Assembly: GCA_022706085.1 (NCBI GenBank)
Contig: JAKJDF010000002.1
Span: 1 to 64,000 of the forward strand
Source of the DNA: Candidatus Latescibacterota bacterium
Lineage (GTDB): Bacteria > Latescibacterota > MWCZ01
DNA length: 64,000 nt
Direction of reading: 5' to 3'
Each line of letters begins with the position of its first letter. The first letter of the stretch is position 1. Positions 61,023 through 64,000 of the stretch are shown here, one piece after another. The notes under the pieces are model-generated. The model had not been told where the DNA came from and ran no database searches. It saw only the letters and a list, made by a program, of their open reading frames with translations. The translations under genes and the position numbers were made by a program.

Positions 61023-61688
61023 ATGGAAGCACCGAGGAACACCCGAGAGCACGTCATACTGGAGCTCAAGAGGGCGGGAAGCCTGAGTACGAAAGACCTG
61101 GCCGGACTTCTCGGTATTTCCAGCACCGCCGTCAGGCAGATTCTCACTGTACTGCAAGCGGAAGGGCTGATCGACACAAGGGCTGAACGGCAGCCTCAGG
61201 GGCGCCCCTGTTACGTATACACCTTGACCGAAAAGGGCCATGACCTTTTCCCCGAAGCGTACGATTCGCTGGCGATAGATCTGTTGGAAACCGTGCGGGA
61301 AATAGGCGGGGAGGAAATGATTCAGGACCTTGTCGCAAAGCAGGTCAGTAAAAAGGAGGAGCGCTATCGGAGACTCATGAAGGGGCGCTCGCTTGCCGAG
61401 AAGCTGGCGCAACTGCGAGAGCTGCGCGACGGGGATGGCTACATGGCAGTTGTCGAGGATGACGAGACAAAACCGGCAATCCGTGAACACAACTGCCCGA
61501 TATACCGTATCGCGAAGAACCATCCGGAGATGTGCGCTCAGGAAATTGCTTTGATGGAAAGGTTGCTCGGTGTTTCGATACATCAGACGCACCACATGGT
61601 AGACGGCCAACACTACTGCCGATTCGAATTCCACAAGAACCAGGCATCTTCAACCGACCCCGTCGCGGAAGCCGGACTCGCCAACTGA
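61023..61688 (+). CDS. SufR-like Fe-S-binding winged-helix regulator
   Basis: 221 residues. ArsR/DeoR-fold HTH near 20-60 (LSTKDLAGLLGISSTAVRQ). Three C-terminal cysteines at 158, 171 and 199 in NCPIYRIAKNHPEMC and HYCRFEF. Their spacing (12 and 27 residues between) is the one I recall for cyanobacterial SufR, which binds a 4Fe-4S cluster. A sensor of iron-sulfur or redox status is inferred. No suf/isc genes are nearby. Confidence 0.82.
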   Translation: MEAPRNTREHVILELKRAGSLSTKDLAGLLGISSTAVRQILTVLQAEGLIDTRAERQPQGRPCYVYTLTEKGHDLFPEAYDSLAIDLLETVREIGGEEMIQDLVAKQVSKKEERYRRLMKGRSLAEKLAQLRELRDGDGYMAVVEDDETKPAIREHNCPIYRIAKNHPEMCAQEIALMERLLGVSIHQTHHMVDGQHYCRFEFHKNQASSTDPVAEAGLAN

Positions 61689-61711
61689 GACTCGGGAGAG
61701 GGGGAGTAACC

Positions 61712-62956
61712 GTGGGGGAGGGGGATCGCAGTTCGCTTGAAGAGTTCGTACGCCGTGAGCTGGATCCTGGGGAGGTCGTTATCTGGTCGGGCGCTCCTTC
61801 TCCAGAGACAGCGTTCCGATCGGGTCTTGCCCACTTCGTCGCCGGCTCGGTCGTTCTGTTCGGTTTTTCTGCCCTCCTGACGTATTTCCTCGTGTCCGCA
61901 ACCCGCGACCTTGCGCTGCTGGTGTTTCTCGTCGTGGCAGGTGTGCCCGTGACCTGCGTGGCCATGTGGTGGATCGGTACGCCGTTTCGACGACGGCGCA
62001 GGGCGGGGAACTCAATCTGCGTTCTCACGGACAGGCGGGCTATTGTGTTTGACCAGGAGCGAAACATGCGAGTCCAGTCATTCGACGCCGGTCTTCTGGC
62101 CGAGGCAGAGGTGAATGCTGGCAGGGATGGGCGCGGCGATATCCTGTTCCCCGTGTACGCGTTTCTGCCGTCGAGGAAAACCGGTCAGTTCTCCCGCAGG
62201 CAGGCGCCTGCAGCCCTCGCGCGCCGTGGATTTCGGGGAATCAGCAATGTGGAGCACGTCAAAGCGCTTATCGCGCAGGTGCTAACGCAGCCGGCGCAGA
62301 ACAGCGCAGCGCCGCGCGAGGAAATTGACCTGCGGGCCGCCTCCCTTCCCCGCACGGGAGCTGACGCGATTCGAAACGCCACAGCTTCCGGCGAGAAGGT
62401 GTTGTGGACCGGAACCCCCGCGGCGTCGCCAGGCCTGGCCAAATGGTCTGCTCTGATGTTGCTCGGGGGAGCCTTTGCCGCAGCGGGGATCGCCGTGGCT
62501 TTCGCACCGGAATTATTCGCACAGTCTGGCGTGTTACTCTCGAATTATCCTGTGGCCGTACGGGTCTTCGGTATTGGTTTTGCCATCGCCGCATTCGGCT
62601 TCGGTCTCCTTCCCGTTCGCGAATACATGAGATTGCGAAGAGCGGTGTACGCGGTAAGCGACCGGAATGTCTACCTCCTCGAGGCAAGCCCCTCATCCGC
62701 GGTTGTACGCAAATTCACGGTGGACGAGGTTCGTGACCGCTACCGAAGACAGCAACCGGATGGTTCGGGAGATCTCGTGCTGCAGAGGCGCCTGCGCCTG
62801 GAGAAAGCGAAACGCGGCACCAAAGGGCCGGGCCCGGAGGTTCAAATTGCCGAGGAAGAGATCGGTTTCATGGGTGTGCAGAACGTCTGCGGTGCGGAGC
62901 GCTGTATCCGCGCGCTGGAATGCGCAGCGTCCCGGGGCACCCGGGCTCCACGCTAA
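61712..62956 (+). CDS. Membrane protein with two tandem PH-like modules
   Basis: 414 residues from GTG 61712 (GGGGGAG upstream). Two copies of the same module: GEVVIWSGAPSPETAF, two helices, CVLTDRRAIVFD; and GEKVLWTGTPAASPGL, two helices, YAVSDRNVYLLE. This resembles the bacterial PH-domain (YdbT-like) organisation in which a helical pair precedes a PH-like beta domain. No recognised function. Internal duplication is clear. Confidence 0.7.
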   Translation: MGEGDRSSLEEFVRRELDPGEVVIWSGAPSPETAFRSGLAHFVAGSVVLFGFSALLTYFLVSATRDLALLVFLVVAGVPVTCVAMWWIGTPFRRRRRAGNSICVLTDRRAIVFDQERNMRVQSFDAGLLAEAEVNAGRDGRGDILFPVYAFLPSRKTGQFSRRQAPAALARRGFRGISNVEHVKALIAQVLTQPAQNSAAPREEIDLRAASLPRTGADAIRNATASGEKVLWTGTPAASPGLAKWSALMLLGGAFAAAGIAVAFAPELFAQSGVLLSNYPVAVRVFGIGFAIAAFGFGLLPVREYMRLRRAVYAVSDRNVYLLEASPSSAVVRKFTVDEVRDRYRRQQPDGSGDLVLQRRLRLEKAKRGTKGPGPEVQIAEEEIGFMGVQNVCGAERCIRALECAASRGTRAPR

Positions 62957-62965
62957 GGGTGCCCC
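62934..62965. terminator. Hairpin overlapping the stop codon of the PH-like gene
   Basis: 9-bp perfect stem (GGGGCACCC with GGGTGCCCC) and 14-base loop that includes the TAA stop. No T tract. Sits between two convergent genes. Confidence 0.5.
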
Positions 62966-62979
62966 AAGACCACACGGTA

Positions 62980-64000
62980 TTAGAAAGCCAGTTTCATTTC
63001 ACTCGCGAAACCGAGTCCCCGCGCCCGTTTCGAGAAGGGTACCTCAAACGGAGTGTATGCACCTTCGTTGGCAAGCGCGAGGTCCCAATGGAACCATTTC
63101 AAATGGAAGCCCATTCCAAGTGACGCGAAATGGCCCGATCTGCCTCCCATTGACATCCCTGCGCGCAACGGGATCCACGGACCGACGGGCAAGTATTCTA
63201 TGCCGGCGGCTATCCGCGGAGTGGTGCTGGTCAGGGCACTTCTGGAGAACCCCTGCTCGAAGTCAACCGTCCAGATCGCGGGGAACAGGTCCACCGAACG
63301 CGCCATACCCACGCGCAGATAGGCCGGAACGTTCGCTTTCATGGAACTGATTCGCTCGTACCGTTCGACGGTGCTTCCCGGCACGGCAAACAGCGTATCG
63401 AGGTAATCCAGCGTGTTCGCCCCTTCGGGCTTGTCGTCGATAAGCGATTTCGCGTTGATGATCCGTGATCCGCTATCCAGTGTGTAGGTTCGCCGCTCCG
63501 CCATGTTCCAGGTAATGGAACGCAACGGAAGGTTATGCAACGCCGCGCTGATTGCGGTCTTGTCGTCCAGTTTCCCGGCGGCGCCAAGCGTACAACCGAG
63601 CCCCCACGCGTTTGCCGCTTCGAACTCAACGTCCGTTTCCTTGTCGCCGAACGCGTCCGTGGTTCGTTTGACAGAGAGCCCACCTGTTTCGACCACCAGC
63701 CGCGCATCGGTTTGCCAGGTGTTTGGACGGACAAGCACCTCGCCGGCTGATTCCACCACGCGGACCCGCGGCGATGCACGATAGTAATTCAGCGTCGCGC
63801 CGACCGAGAACGCATCGGCGTAACGCAGCGGCACGCGGCGCGCGTAGGAGAACTTTGTTACTCCGACGGCCCACACGTCACCGACGATCCCCGACAGGGA
63901 ATACGGAATGCCGGAGGTACGGGCGTCGTTGTAGGCGGTCGTGGCGTCGCGGTCGTCAGCGATTGCGTCAAACAACCCTCGAGGCAAACCGACGGACACG
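62980..64000 (-). CDS. Outer-membrane beta-barrel-like protein (C-terminal part, cut by window edge)
   Basis: At least 339 residues in frame to the window edge; the true start is outside. Alternating-hydrophobicity strands (for example FSVGATLNYYRASPRVRVV, AGIEYLPVGPWIPLRAGM, SLGMGFHLKWFHWDLALANEG) and a C-terminal Phe are typical of outer-membrane barrels resembling the PorV/FadL-type or DUF5723-like proteins. A transport or surface role is inferred. No signal peptide is visible because the 5' end is missing. Confidence 0.65.
   Translation of the reverse strand, partial: VSVGLPRGLFDAIADDRDATTAYNDARTSGIPYSLSGIVGDVWAVGVTKFSYARRVPLRYADAFSVGATLNYYRASPRVRVVESAGEVLVRPNTWQTDARLVVETGGLSVKRTTDAFGDKETDVEFEAANAWGLGCTLGAAGKLDDKTAISAALHNLPLRSITWNMAERRTYTLDSGSRIINAKSLIDDKPEGANTLDYLDTLFAVPGSTVERYERISSMKANVPAYLRVGMARSVDLFPAIWTVDFEQGFSRSALTSTTPRIAAGIEYLPVGPWIPLRAGMSMGGRSGHFASLGMGFHLKWFHWDLALANEGAYTPFEVPFSKRARGLGFASEMKLAF

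Overview
The window is a dense, high-GC chromosomal segment, probably from an uncultured Gram-negative rod. An outer-membrane barrel-like protein, two ExbD-type and one ExbB-type motor genes, and a TonB/AgmX-type transducer argue for two membranes. mreBCD-mrdA-rodA argues for a rod shape. A Thermus/clostridial-type ferredoxin and a radical-type acyl-CoA dehydratase activase suggest anaerobic or facultative metabolism. The gene families recall the FCB/Myxococcota-like deep lineages (for example Latescibacterota, Hydrogenedentota, Eisenbacteria-type genomes), but no rRNA is present, so the phylum is not assigned.

Layout. Positions 1-8000 hold the start of a ferredoxin gene and a polysaccharide-degradation block: a TIM-barrel glycosidase-like protein, a sulfatase, a heparinase II/III-type lyase and a second glycosidase-like protein, with queE inserted. 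Positions 8070-11350 are purN-purC-purH. Positions 11400-18860 are the elongasome operon mreB-mreC-mreD-mrdA-rodA, followed by two tandem exported UshA-like proteins whose metal-binding residues are degenerate. Positions 18890-22400 carry an MFS transporter, a YjbQ protein, an SDR and an aldo/keto reductase, closed by a strong hairpin. Two small exported proteins with LPD-V-V-A-x-R repeats follow (22423-23335, minus). Next is a minus-strand operon marC, a PAS-GAF-kinase-like sensor and a nitrilase. It is divergent from a two-gene acyl-CoA dehydratase activase operon across an operator-like region (26857-27168). A LeuB-like dehydrogenase, a DUF6249-like membrane protein, a GNAT acetyltransferase, a class A PBP, Fur and an HNH protein lead to a sugar-oxidoreductase cluster (four Gfo/Idh/MocA proteins plus one aldo/keto reductase, 38378-43907).

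The most interesting region is 43947-56369 on the minus strand: three large exported TPR/coiled-coil proteins and a small exported protein, then exbB, two exbD paralogs and an AgmX/TonB-like transducer. The two halves are headed by near-identical promoters (TTGACA or TTGACG, 17 bp, TAATTT). One ExbD has the motor aspartate replaced by asparagine at the same residue number, and a perfect 34-bp palindrome separates exbB from exbD. The set resembles Agl/Glt- or Tol-like envelope-spanning, proton-driven machines and is the best candidate for an undescribed system.

Positions 56400-64000 hold rluD, a DUF164 zinc-ribbon protein, two tRNA genes, glnA-glnB, a SufR-like Fe-S regulator, a protein with two tandem PH-like membrane modules, and a truncated outer-membrane-protein-like gene. 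No CRISPR array, insertion sequence, prophage or rRNA gene was seen.
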